A stretch of DNA of 64,000 nucleotides from JARRKU01 sp050288425 (GTDB lineage Bacteria > Desulfobacterota > Desulfobacteria > Desulfobacterales > Desulfosarcinaceae). The notes beneath the pieces were generated by a model. That model was not told the DNA's origin, did not search any database, and saw only the letters and a list, made by a program, of their open reading frames with translations. The DNA is taken from contig JBNKDU010000035.1 of assembly GCA_050288425.1 (NCBI GenBank), positions 1 to 64,000 on the forward strand. The letters run 5' to 3'. The translations under genes and the position numbers were made by a program. Positions 44,504 through 52,234 of this stretch are shown here, piece by piece. Within the stretch, counting starts at the first letter, position 1. Every line of letters starts with the position of its first letter.

Positions 44504-46030
44504 ATGGCCGACAAGTCAGCGCCAATCGTCTTTCAGTTTTCCTGCAGCGCATTCGATGCGGACACTTTCGAGGTCATTGCCTTCGAAGGCACGGAAGAGA
44601 TCTCGCGTCCCTATCGCTTCGAGATCGACCTGGTGGCCGGCAATCCGGATCTCGACCTGGAGCAATTGCTTTTCTCCACCGCCACACTGACGTTGGAAAA
44701 GGGCGATCACGAACGAAAAATCCACGGCGTGGTAGCCGAATGCCGTCTGTCCGATGCATTGCCCGACCGGCGCTTCCGTTATCGCGTGGTGTTGATGCCG
44801 CGTCTCTGGCTGCTGTCCCTGAGCCGGCAAAACCAGATCTATCAGAATCTGTCCGTGCCCGACATCGTGGCCCGGGAGATCAAATCCGACACCGCCAAGG
44901 GCGCAACCAGGGACGCCGCCGCCGGCCTGTCCGGTGACGATTTCGAAATGCGCCTTACCGGCAGCTATTTCGCGCGCGAATATACGGTGCAGTACAGGGA
45001 GAGCGACCTGGATTTCATCTCCCGGATCATGGAGCATGAGGGGATATTTTACTTCTTCGAACAGGGCGAGGAACACGAGAAGGCCATCATCAGCGATAAC
45101 AATGTTCACTTTGCCGCGCTGGCCGGAGACGAATCGCTGGCCTTTCGTCCCGGTTCGGGACTGTCGCGTTCCGAGGACGAAGCGATTCAAGGGTTTAGCG
45201 TAGATTATCGCCGCGTCCCGCGCAAAGTGATCCTCAGAGACTATAATTACCGCATGCCGACCCTTGCCATGCAGGGGGAAGCCCCCATTGACGACAAGGC
45301 CCACGGTGTGATCTGCGATTACGGGGATCATTTCAAATCCCCGGAAGAAGGGCGGACGTTGGCCCGCGTCCGGGCCCAGGAGCTGTACTGCCGCAAGCAG
45401 AACCATGAAGGCCGGTCGGACAGCGTGCGACTTTCGCCGGGCCGACGCTTCACCCTGGACGAGCACTTCCGCGAGAGCCTCAACACCCAGTATGTCATCA
45501 CCCGGACCGTTCACCGCGGACGGCAACCCATCGAAAGCGCCGCCGGCCTGCAGAAGGATGGTTCGCAGGAAGCAGAATACGGCAATCACTTCCATTGTCT
45601 GCCGGCCGGCGTGGACTTCCGGCCGGCCCGCAAGACACCCCGGCCGACGATTCCCGGCCTGCTGAACGCCCATGTGGACGCCGCCGCCCTGGAACAGCGC
45701 GCCGAGATCGACAGCCACGGTCGCTACAAGTTGGTGATGCCCTTCGATCTATCGGGTTCGGAAGCGGGAAAGGCCAGCCGCTATGTTCGCAAGGCCCAGC
45801 CCTACGGAGGAGATGAAATGGGCATGCACTTTCCCTTGCTCAAGGGGACGGAAGTCATTTGCGACTTCATCAACGGCGATCCCGATCGCCCCATCATCGT
45901 GGGGGTGGTCCCCAATCCGGAGAAGCGGAGCGTGGTTACGGCGGCGAACAACACGCGCAATGTCATCCGGACCCCCAGCGGCGTCATCTTCGAAATCAAC
46001 GATGGCGCACCCCCCAAGCAGAAGCCGTAG
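44504..46030 (+). CDS. Short VgrG without needle (second spike protein)
   Basis: This 508-residue VgrG keeps the gp27-like base and the OB fold (GRYKLVMPFDLSG, FINGDPDRPIIVGVVPNPEKR). It stops soon after, at INDGAPPKQKP, whereas the long VgrG continues for another 250 residues of needle. The ending is not an obvious frameshift: other frames after the C-run near 46004-46010 do not resume needle-like sequence. The following gene encodes a protein with a needle-like tail, so the two may assemble together. AAAAAGGAG precedes the ATG. Confidence 0.9.
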   Translation: MADKSAPIVFQFSCSAFDADTFEVIAFEGTEEISRPYRFEIDLVAGNPDLDLEQLLFSTATLTLEKGDHERKIHGVVAECRLSDALPDRRFRYRVVLMPRLWLLSLSRQNQIYQNLSVPDIVAREIKSDTAKGATRDAAAGLSGDDFEMRLTGSYFAREYTVQYRESDLDFISRIMEHEGIFYFFEQGEEHEKAIISDNNVHFAALAGDESLAFRPGSGLSRSEDEAIQGFSVDYRRVPRKVILRDYNYRMPTLAMQGEAPIDDKAHGVICDYGDHFKSPEEGRTLARVRAQELYCRKQNHEGRSDSVRLSPGRRFTLDEHFRESLNTQYVITRTVHRGRQPIESAAGLQKDGSQEAEYGNHFHCLPAGVDFRPARKTPRPTIPGLLNAHVDAAALEQRAEIDSHGRYKLVMPFDLSGSEAGKASRYVRKAQPYGGDEMGMHFPLLKGTEVICDFINGDPDRPIIVGVVPNPEKRSVVTAANNTRNVIRTPSGVIFEINDGAPPKQKP

Positions 46031-46106
46031 AAAGCACCGGTATGGATGCGCAAACCTTGCCGGGGCCGGTTCCAAACGATAATCGAAATTCAGGAGACAG
46101 CGAATC

Positions 46107-47624
46107 ATGGCAATCCGTATCGGTCAAATCGATAATCAGATAGACGATGAGGGGTCCAATGTATTTCTGCAAGTGCAGGTATATCGCGGCGATGGCCGGC
46201 GAAGATCGCAGGACCTGGAATTCGAATCGACAACCCTGCCCCCGGATCTGACCATTGACAAGGCCACCGGCGTTGTCTCCGGGAAAGCGAGCGAGATCTG
46301 CAAGGACAAGCCGGTCAGAATCGATGTCCGTTCGGCGAAAAATCCATCCAACGCGTCTTTTATGGAATTCAAATGGACCATCAAGGAAAAATTCGACGAG
46401 GGCGATACCTGGTTCAAATTGGACGTCCCGGACTATCAGAAAAAGGGAAACCAGGACAAGAAGCCACGAAGTTACCTGCGGTTGGGAGCGGCGGACAAGA
46501 AAACGGAGACATTCATTTACAATGCCACCAGTTGGCAGGAGTGGCCGAAGGGAGAGAAACAGGATTATCATAAGGACGGCTGGCTGGAATATACGGACGG
46601 CGATCGATTCATCGAGACCCAAAGCAATTCGTATAATATCACCCACGGCGACGAAAAAAGATATACAGATGGTTTTTTCTCCAAGGCCGTCCTGGGAGAA
46701 AGCTGGGAGCTGGCGGATTCGTTGAGTTTCGACTTCAAATTCGGAAGCAATCATGAATTCTTCTTCGGCACCAAGATCGAATCGGTTTCCGCCTTGGCCA
46801 TCGAACTCTTCCTGGGATTCAAGTATGAAGGCAACTTTGCCGCCAGCGTCGCCATGAACGCCGGATTCGAGGCCAGTTACAATTTGAACGCGAAGTATGA
46901 AGCCTCCCAGGACATCGATGTAACCTTGAGCGGGGAAATCGAGCAGGAAGCCAACGAAAAGATTCTATTCAAAGTGGATCCCGATGATTCCGGCTGGGAA
47001 AAGTATTCCGAGAAGGTCGTCCCCTGGATCATGGGGGGCGGCGCGGCCTTGATGGCCTCCGTCGGCGGTCTGGCCTCCTTGTCGCATGGAATCGGAGATT
47101 TTATCGAGGATCAAGCCTGGCAAACCGGTTTTCAGCACGCCGGCAAGACGGCCGCTGCGGCCACGAGCGGACTTTCCGGTGTTTTGTACCTGTACGGGCT
47201 GATTCATGCGATCGTGGACATGATCAAACGCGGGCAAAGGAAGGATGAGCCGCGATCCCAATTGTTGATGGACGAGGAAAAGATCGAGTTGAAATATGAG
47301 TATGATCCGACCAAAGTAACGAAACCGAACCCGAAACTGACCAAGGGCATGTCGCAAATCCGGATGGAGAGCAATCAGATCACCTTGGAAAACGGCGATC
47401 TGGTCCCGGGCCATGAGCAGAAGATTATCATCGGCGAGGAGGGCATCGTGCTGCAATGCGGCAAATCGGCCATTGCGCTTTCAAGCGACGGGGAAGTTCA
47501 TATATGCGGAAATAAAATCAGTCTCGGTCGCAAATCCATGATGCCCAAAACCTTTCCCATGGGATCGTTGACATTGGACAATGGCACCTGGGATACGACC
47601 AGAGTCAATAAAACCAACGGCTAA
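46107..47624 (+). CDS. Putative T6SS cargo: Ig-like domain, two hydrophobic segments and a needle-like tail
   Basis: This 505-residue protein starts with a domain containing LPPDLTIDKATGVVSGK (about 44-60), the pattern of putative Ig (He_PIG/cadherin-like) repeats. Residues 130-300 include beta-helical-like repeats (EYTDGDRFIETQSNSYNITH). Two hydrophobic segments lie at about 304-329 and 345-374. The tail (438-475, IIIGEEGIVLQCGKSAIALS then GEVHICGNKISLG) resembles the end of a VgrG needle. AGGAGA precedes the start. Directly downstream of the short VgrG, it may provide its missing needle or be a membrane-inserting effector. No immunity gene is adjacent on the same strand. The function is inferred. 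Confidence 0.65.
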   Translation: MAIRIGQIDNQIDDEGSNVFLQVQVYRGDGRRRSQDLEFESTTLPPDLTIDKATGVVSGKASEICKDKPVRIDVRSAKNPSNASFMEFKWTIKEKFDEGDTWFKLDVPDYQKKGNQDKKPRSYLRLGAADKKTETFIYNATSWQEWPKGEKQDYHKDGWLEYTDGDRFIETQSNSYNITHGDEKRYTDGFFSKAVLGESWELADSLSFDFKFGSNHEFFFGTKIESVSALAIELFLGFKYEGNFAASVAMNAGFEASYNLNAKYEASQDIDVTLSGEIEQEANEKILFKVDPDDSGWEKYSEKVVPWIMGGGAALMASVGGLASLSHGIGDFIEDQAWQTGFQHAGKTAAAATSGLSGVLYLYGLIHAIVDMIKRGQRKDEPRSQLLMDEEKIELKYEYDPTKVTKPNPKLTKGMSQIRMESNQITLENGDLVPGHEQKIIIGEEGIVLQCGKSAIALSSDGEVHICGNKISLGRKSMMPKTFPMGSLTLDNGTWDTTRVNKTNG

Positions 47625-47666
47625 GGGCTCGCGTAAAGATGTGAAGTTATTTTTGCACGAGCCCTA
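47622..47666. terminator. Inverted repeat between convergent genes, possible terminator
   Basis: AGGGCTCG at 47624-47631 pairs with CGAGCCCT at 47658-47665 around a 26-base loop that contains TTATTTTTGC. It lies exactly between the stop codons of the 505-aa gene and the convergent COMM-like gene, so it may serve both strands. The absence of a T-run right after the stem makes it less than ideal. Confidence 0.45.
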
Positions 47667-47672
47667 AGGGTT

Positions 47673-48311
47673 CTATTCGGAATCGGTATCCGGCAGCCGG
47701 GCACTGAATCTTTTGATTTCTTGCGCCGCTTCTTTCGTAAGCTGCAGCGTGATCCGGTCTTCTTTCCGTCCCTCCCGGTAATGCAGGGTGAGCAGAACGA
47801 TGTCGGTGTCCAGGCGGTGGCCCGTGCTGGAGTGCTGCACCCTGTCCAGCCGCCATTCCAGGCCGGTCATCAGTTTCCCGTGGGCGGTCAGGGACTCTTC
47901 GAGCATCTTCCGTCGCAGCCCGAGTTTGGCCTTCGGGAAGCGCTCGATGATGAATCGAGCCAACTCTTCTGTTTCTTCGCCGCTGAGTACCGTCAGATCT
48001 CGATGGAACTGCTCTTCTTCCAGGTCCATGGCTGCTGCCTGCTTCAGCAGCAGTTCACAGCAGCCGATGGCCACGAGCATTCCTTCCGGTTGTATTTTGT
48101 GCTCCTGGCAAAAGAGGGAGATCAGCTCTTTATTGGCGGTATGCCCCGGGTTCATCAGCACCGGGGCGAGCAGAAGCCAGAATGGTTCCCATGCCGGTCG
48201 GGGCAGGGCACGGAGTTGTTTCCAGCCTTCGACGACCATCGGCGGCGCCGGCCGGCCTTCCAGGCAGTTCAATGCAGTGGGATGAGTCGATTGGTCCGCG
48301 GATTCCTGCAT
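47673..48311 (-). CDS. COMM-domain-like protein
   Basis: This 212-residue protein has a helical N-terminal part (about 27-145) and a C-terminal stretch at about 148-205 (TGLEWRLDRVQHSS, VLLTLHYRE, ITLQLTKEAAQEIKRF). That stretch follows the COMM domain pattern W-R-(L/V)-D....SS....V-L-L-x-L, then a final amphipathic helix. Overall length and order (helical N-terminus, COMM C-terminus) match eukaryotic COMMD proteins. COMM domains mediate dimerisation and complex assembly. GAAAGGATC precedes the ATG. It is convergent with the T6SS cargo gene. The assignment is by eye, so a homology test is needed. Confidence 0.55.
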   Translation of the reverse strand: MQESADQSTHPTALNCLEGRPAPPMVVEGWKQLRALPRPAWEPFWLLLAPVLMNPGHTANKELISLFCQEHKIQPEGMLVAIGCCELLLKQAAAMDLEEEQFHRDLTVLSGEETEELARFIIERFPKAKLGLRRKMLEESLTAHGKLMTGLEWRLDRVQHSSTGHRLDTDIVLLTLHYREGRKEDRITLQLTKEAAQEIKRFSARLPDTDSE

Positions 48312-48555
48312 TCAGACGATCCTTTCTCGCAGAAACATGATGAATCCATGTTCCTACCGGTTTTCCGGGCTATTTGCCAACTTTTTCGTGCAGCATCGGG
48401 GTCTGTCGTTTGGCGGAGCCTTTCCGCCAGTGCCGTTGGCACGCCCCGATTGATGATTATTATGGGAAATCGCGGAAAGACGGATCTGCACATCCTTTGT
48501 GCATACAGCCGACCTCCCAAGGGGGGCATATCCTGACCTTAACAAGGAGTTCGCC

Positions 48556-48786
48556 ATGAATAAAAATGTAGGCAAATATGATCGCTATTTTCGATTTTTC
48601 TTTGGGGCCGCAATCCTCGCGGCGGGAATCTATTTCAACAGCTGGTGGGGGTTCATCGGGCTGATCCCACTGTCTACGGCCTTCTTTAGCTGGTGCCCGC
48701 TCTATTCCCTGCTGCGCATGAGTTCATGCAGACTCTTCAGCAACACCGACACCTGTCGACCGTACCACGCCACGGGCGGTCAATAG
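48556..48786 (+). CDS. Small DUF2892 inner-membrane protein
   Basis: This 76-residue protein has the opening NKNVGKYDRYFRFFFGAAIL and two membrane helices (about 14-30 and 34-50), followed by WCPLYSLLRMSSC, typical of the YgaP-type DUF2892 family. Such proteins are often near sulfurtransferases or redox genes; the exact role is unknown. AAGGAG lies 7 bases upstream of the ATG. A terminator follows 20 bases after the stop. Confidence 0.85.
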   Translation: MNKNVGKYDRYFRFFFGAAILAAGIYFNSWWGFIGLIPLSTAFFSWCPLYSLLRMSSCRLFSNTDTCRPYHATGGQ

Positions 48787-48806
48787 TATAAAGCCCGGTC
48801 CGATCC

Positions 48807-48843
48807 GCCGGAGGGACCGGCCCTCCCTCCGGCCTCGGTTTTC
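48807..48843 (+). terminator. Rho-independent terminator after the DUF2892 gene
   Basis: CCGGAGGG (48808-48815) pairs with CCCTCCGG (48825-48832) around a 9-base loop, followed by TTTT at 48839-48842. It would end the DUF2892 transcript and may also insulate it from the convergent cytochrome gene. Confidence 0.7.
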
Positions 48844-48889
48844 GTCCGTCGCGCATCGAGGCGGAAGGCCGCGCAGATCTCCGCACCGC

Positions 48890-49525
48890 CTACTCCGGAC
48901 AGGATGCTCCGTTCCGGATCCACGTCCTCATGGTCTCCACGAACGCGGCGTGGTCCATGGGCGGCGGGTTGCGGCCATCTCCCGGATCCCAGCCCCAGAG
49001 TACCAGGTCGTCCAGTTCCACATGGATCATGATATCATCCAGATCCATGCCGCCGTTCTGCTCCTCGTCCTGAAGCTGCCGGCAAAGCACCCCCGGCGGA
49101 CGTCCCTCAAACACCATGGGCATATCCGCCGGTGGCATGCGCCAGTCGGGTGCGCCCGGCGGCAGGTGCCTGCCGGGAGAGTTGGCTTTCTGGTGGCAAT
49201 TCACGCATTTGAGCGCGAATTGACCCTCTCCGTCTTCCCCGCGTTGTACATTCTGGTCGTGGGGCCGGCCGTCATCGCCCTGCAGGGGCCGGTTGCCTTT
49301 GGGATGACAGTTCAGGCAACGGGGATGCATCAGCACATCGTATACGGCGATAAAGGCCCGGCGGGAGTCGGCCGCCTCCCGATATTCGTCCGTAGCCCGG
49401 GGCGTTGCGATCCGGCCGGAGGCGCAGGCGATCAGCACCGCGACCAGACCTGCCGTCAGCAAGGGGATCGTCGTGCGCGAGATCCTCTGTCTTGGGCCGC
49501 ATCGGCCGGAAAACCAGAACTCCAT
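48890..49525 (-). CDS. Dihaem c-type cytochrome lipoprotein (partner of the Mo hydroxylase)
   Basis: This 211-residue protein has an N-terminal hydrophobic signal ending LIAC (Cys 34), suggesting a lipoprotein. It has two haem-binding CXXCH motifs (CLNCH at 70-74, CVNCH at 107-111). It probably takes electrons from the periplasmic molybdenum hydroxylase encoded upstream, as cytochromes do in isoquinoline oxidoreductase-like and related operons. ATG 49525 follows AAAGGAG; longer upstream reading is not supported. It is the last gene of a three-gene minus-strand operon. Confidence 0.83.
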   Translation of the reverse strand: MEFWFSGRCGPRQRISRTTIPLLTAGLVAVLIACASGRIATPRATDEYREAADSRRAFIAVYDVLMHPRCLNCHPKGNRPLQGDDGRPHDQNVQRGEDGEGQFALKCVNCHQKANSPGRHLPPGAPDWRMPPADMPMVFEGRPPGVLCRQLQDEEQNGGMDLDDIMIHVELDDLVLWGWDPGDGRNPPPMDHAAFVETMRTWIRNGASCPE

Positions 49526-49541
49526 GGCGATTCTCCTTTCC

Positions 49542-51704
49542 TCATGTCGCGATGAGATCCGCGGGGCGGATGGGGAGCCTGCGGATCCGACGTCCGGTGG
49601 CCGCATGGATCGCATTGCACACCGCCGGCGCAATGGGCGGGACGGCCGTTTCGCCGACACCTCCCTGGCTCTGGGTGCTCTCCACGATATGGGATTCGAT
49701 CCGTGGCGTTTCATGGATCCGCAGCATGGGGTAGTCATGGAAATTGCTCTGCTGTACGCGACCCTTTTTCAGGGTAATCCGTCCGTACAGGGCGGCGGTC
49801 AGCCCGAAGACGATGCCGCTGTCCATCTGGGCGTGGATGGTGTCCGGATTCACCACCGGGCCGCAGTCGATGGCGCAAACCACACGGTGGACCCGAACCC
49901 GTCCCGCGTCCGAAACCGAGACCTCCGCCACCTGGGCCACGAAACTTTTGAACGATTCGTGAACGGCGATTCCCTGGCCATGGCCGTTGGGAAGCCTCCG
50001 GCCCCAGCCGGCCTTCTCGGCGGCGAGATCGAGTACCCTCCGGTGGCGGGGATGATCTTTCAGCAGCCTGCGGCGCAGCAGATAGGGATCCTTTCCGCCG
50101 GCGGCGGCAATTTCGTCCAGGAAGCATTCCGTGGAAAAGGCCGTGTGGGAGTGGCCCACGGAACGCAACCAGAGCACGGGCACCCCCACGCGGGTGAGGT
50201 GGTATTCCACCTTCAGATTCGCAATGGCATAGGGGAGGGTGGACGCCCCTTCGACGGAAGTGGCATCGACGCCGTCCTTGACCATGTATTTTTCGAAGGG
50301 GGTGCCGGTGAGAATCGACTGTCCGGCGATTCGCTGCCGCCAGGCGATGGGGTCGCCGCCGGTATCCAGGCCGGCCTCGATGCCGTGGACATACATGGGA
50401 CGGTAATAGCCGCCATGCATATCGTCTTCCCGGGTCCAGACGACCTTGACCGGTTTACGAATGCGCTTGGAGATCTCCACGGCTTCGCGGACGAAATGGC
50501 TGCTCGGCACGGCGCGCCGGCCGAAGCCGCCGCCAAGGTACAAGGTATGGAGCCGGACCTTGTCCGGCGGCAACCCCGAGACCTCTGCGGCGGCGTCGCG
50601 GTCCAGGGTCTGCATCTGGGTGCCGGTCCACACGTCGCAACCGTCCGTCCGGACATCCGCGACGCAGTTCAACGGTTCCATGGTGGCATGGGCCAGGTAG
50701 GGAAACTCGTACACCGCGGACAGTCTCCGGGCGGCTCCCGGCAAGGCGGAATCGGCGTCGCCGTCGCTGCGGGCCACGGCGCCGGGCCGTCCCACGAGGC
50801 GTTTGTACTCCGCGGTGAGTTCTTCGCTGTCGATGGTCGCCGAAGGGCCCTCGTTCCACTCGATCTCCAATGCCTCGCACCCCTTTTGGGCGGCGGGGAA
50901 ATTGTCTCCCACCACGGCCACGCCGGTCCCGATGGGCAATACGGCCCGGACCCCCGGCACGCTTCCGGCCTGTTCGTCCTTGACGGCTACGGCCTTGCCG
51001 CCGAATACCGGTGGACGGGCGACGACAGCGGTCAACATGCCTTTGCGGGTGAAGTCGAGGCCGAAGACGGCGGACCCGGCGGCCTTGTCCGGCGTGTCCA
51101 GGCGGTGGATCGATCGGCCGATGATGGTGAAGTCCTTGGGGTCTTTGAGTTCGACGCTCTTGGGCGGCGTGAGACCGGCGGCCCGGGCGACGAGGTTGCC
51201 GTAGGAAAGTCGCCGGCCCGAATTCTCATGGACCACGGATCCCTGTTTCGCCCGGCATGCGGTGGGTTGGACACCCCAATTCGCCGCGGCCGCAGATACA
51301 AGCATGGCCTTGGCCATGGCTCCGGCCTTGCGCAACTGGTCCCACGAAGTCCACACGCTGGTACTGCCGCCGGTGACCTGGATTCCGAATGTCGTATGGT
51401 TGTATTCCGGCGCCACGGGCGCAGACTCCATCCGGATGTGCCGCCAATCCGCTTCCAGTTCTTCGGCGGCGATCATCGGCAGGGAGGTGTAGACGCCCTG
51501 ACCCATCTCCGATTTGTTCACCAGGATGGTCACGGTATCGTCGGCCCCGATGCGGATGAAGGCATTGGGCATGAAGGTTTCCGCCGGACGGGCGTACGCA
51601 TTGCTTCCCGGAGACGCCAGGTGGAACCCGATGATCAGGCCGCCTCCCACCATCGCGCCGGTTTTCAGGAACTCTCTGCGGTTCAACTCCTTGGGGACGC
51701 TCAT
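49542..51704 (-). CDS. Molybdopterin-binding hydroxylase large subunit (IorB-like, Tat-exported)
   Basis: This 720-residue protein has a Tat signal (NRREFLKTGAMVGGGLIIG), then the two-half Mo-hydroxylase architecture of the isoquinoline 1-oxidoreductase beta subunit/aldehyde dehydrogenase group. Motifs include NKSEMGQGVYTSL, GGGFGRR and SQGGVGETAVPP with the active-site Glu. It oxidises an N-heterocycle or aldehyde in the periplasm; the substrate cannot be read from sequence. The start ATG follows AAGGAGG and overlaps the stop of the [2Fe-2S] subunit gene as ATGA. Tat export of the folded complex with its [2Fe-2S] partner is usual for this family. Confidence 0.9.
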   Translation of the reverse strand: MSVPKELNRREFLKTGAMVGGGLIIGFHLASPGSNAYARPAETFMPNAFIRIGADDTVTILVNKSEMGQGVYTSLPMIAAEELEADWRHIRMESAPVAPEYNHTTFGIQVTGGSTSVWTSWDQLRKAGAMAKAMLVSAAAANWGVQPTACRAKQGSVVHENSGRRLSYGNLVARAAGLTPPKSVELKDPKDFTIIGRSIHRLDTPDKAAGSAVFGLDFTRKGMLTAVVARPPVFGGKAVAVKDEQAGSVPGVRAVLPIGTGVAVVGDNFPAAQKGCEALEIEWNEGPSATIDSEELTAEYKRLVGRPGAVARSDGDADSALPGAARRLSAVYEFPYLAHATMEPLNCVADVRTDGCDVWTGTQMQTLDRDAAAEVSGLPPDKVRLHTLYLGGGFGRRAVPSSHFVREAVEISKRIRKPVKVVWTREDDMHGGYYRPMYVHGIEAGLDTGGDPIAWRQRIAGQSILTGTPFEKYMVKDGVDATSVEGASTLPYAIANLKVEYHLTRVGVPVLWLRSVGHSHTAFSTECFLDEIAAAGGKDPYLLRRRLLKDHPRHRRVLDLAAEKAGWGRRLPNGHGQGIAVHESFKSFVAQVAEVSVSDAGRVRVHRVVCAIDCGPVVNPDTIHAQMDSGIVFGLTAALYGRITLKKGRVQQSNFHDYPMLRIHETPRIESHIVESTQSQGGVGETAVPPIAPAVCNAIHAATGRRIRRLPIRPADLIAT

Positions 51705-52171
51705 CACTTGCCTCCTTCGGCCATCAGGGTGGCGGCCCGGTGGATCGCCCGCCGGATGCGCGGGTAGGTGCCGCAGCGACAAATATTGCCGGCCATGGCA
51801 TCGTCGATATCGGCATCCGTGGGGCGTGGTTTTTCATTGAGCAGGACGGCCGCCGCCATGATCTGCCCGGGCTGGCAATAGCCGCACTGGGGGACTTCTT
51901 CGGCGACCCAGGCGCTGTGAAGGGCGCGGCCGCCGTCGGCCAGAAATCCTTCGATGGTGACGATCTCCCTGCCCTGGGCATCGGCCACCGGCATCACGCA
52001 CGAACGCATGGCTTCCCCGTCCACATGCACGGTGCAGGCGCCGCATCGGGCCATGCCGCAGCCGAACTTGGTGCCCGTCAAACCGAGCGTCTCCCGCAAC
52101 ACCCACAACAGGGGCGTGTCCGGGGGCACATCGACCTGATACTCCCGATGGTTGACATTGAGCTTCAACAT
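51704..52171 (-). CDS. [2Fe-2S] subunit of the molybdenum hydroxylase (IorA-like)
   Basis: This 155-residue protein carries both iron-sulfur domains of the xanthine oxidase family small subunit. The plant-ferredoxin-type cluster uses C38, C43, C46 and C58 (GCGMARCGAC), and the helical-domain cluster uses C96, C99, C131 and C133 (CGYCQPGQI, CRCGTYPRI). It passes electrons from the Mo centre to the cytochrome. The start is placed at ATG 52171, ten bases after AAGGAGG; an upstream ATG at 52189 would put that site inside the gene. It has no export signal, so it would travel with the Tat-tagged partner. Confidence 0.92.
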   Translation of the reverse strand: MLKLNVNHREYQVDVPPDTPLLWVLRETLGLTGTKFGCGMARCGACTVHVDGEAMRSCVMPVADAQGREIVTIEGFLADGGRALHSAWVAEEVPQCGYCQPGQIMAAAVLLNEKPRPTDADIDDAMAGNICRCGTYPRIRRAIHRAATLMAEGGK

Positions 52172-52234
52172 GAGGGGTGCCTCCTTCATAAAATGGATGG
52201 GTGCGATGTCAGACTTCGGCGTCTCGTTTCCACC

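Noticed and set aside
46000..46080. Programmed frameshift from the short VgrG into a needle
   Set aside because: A run of C residues is present, but the alternative frames do not encode needle-like sequence before stopping.
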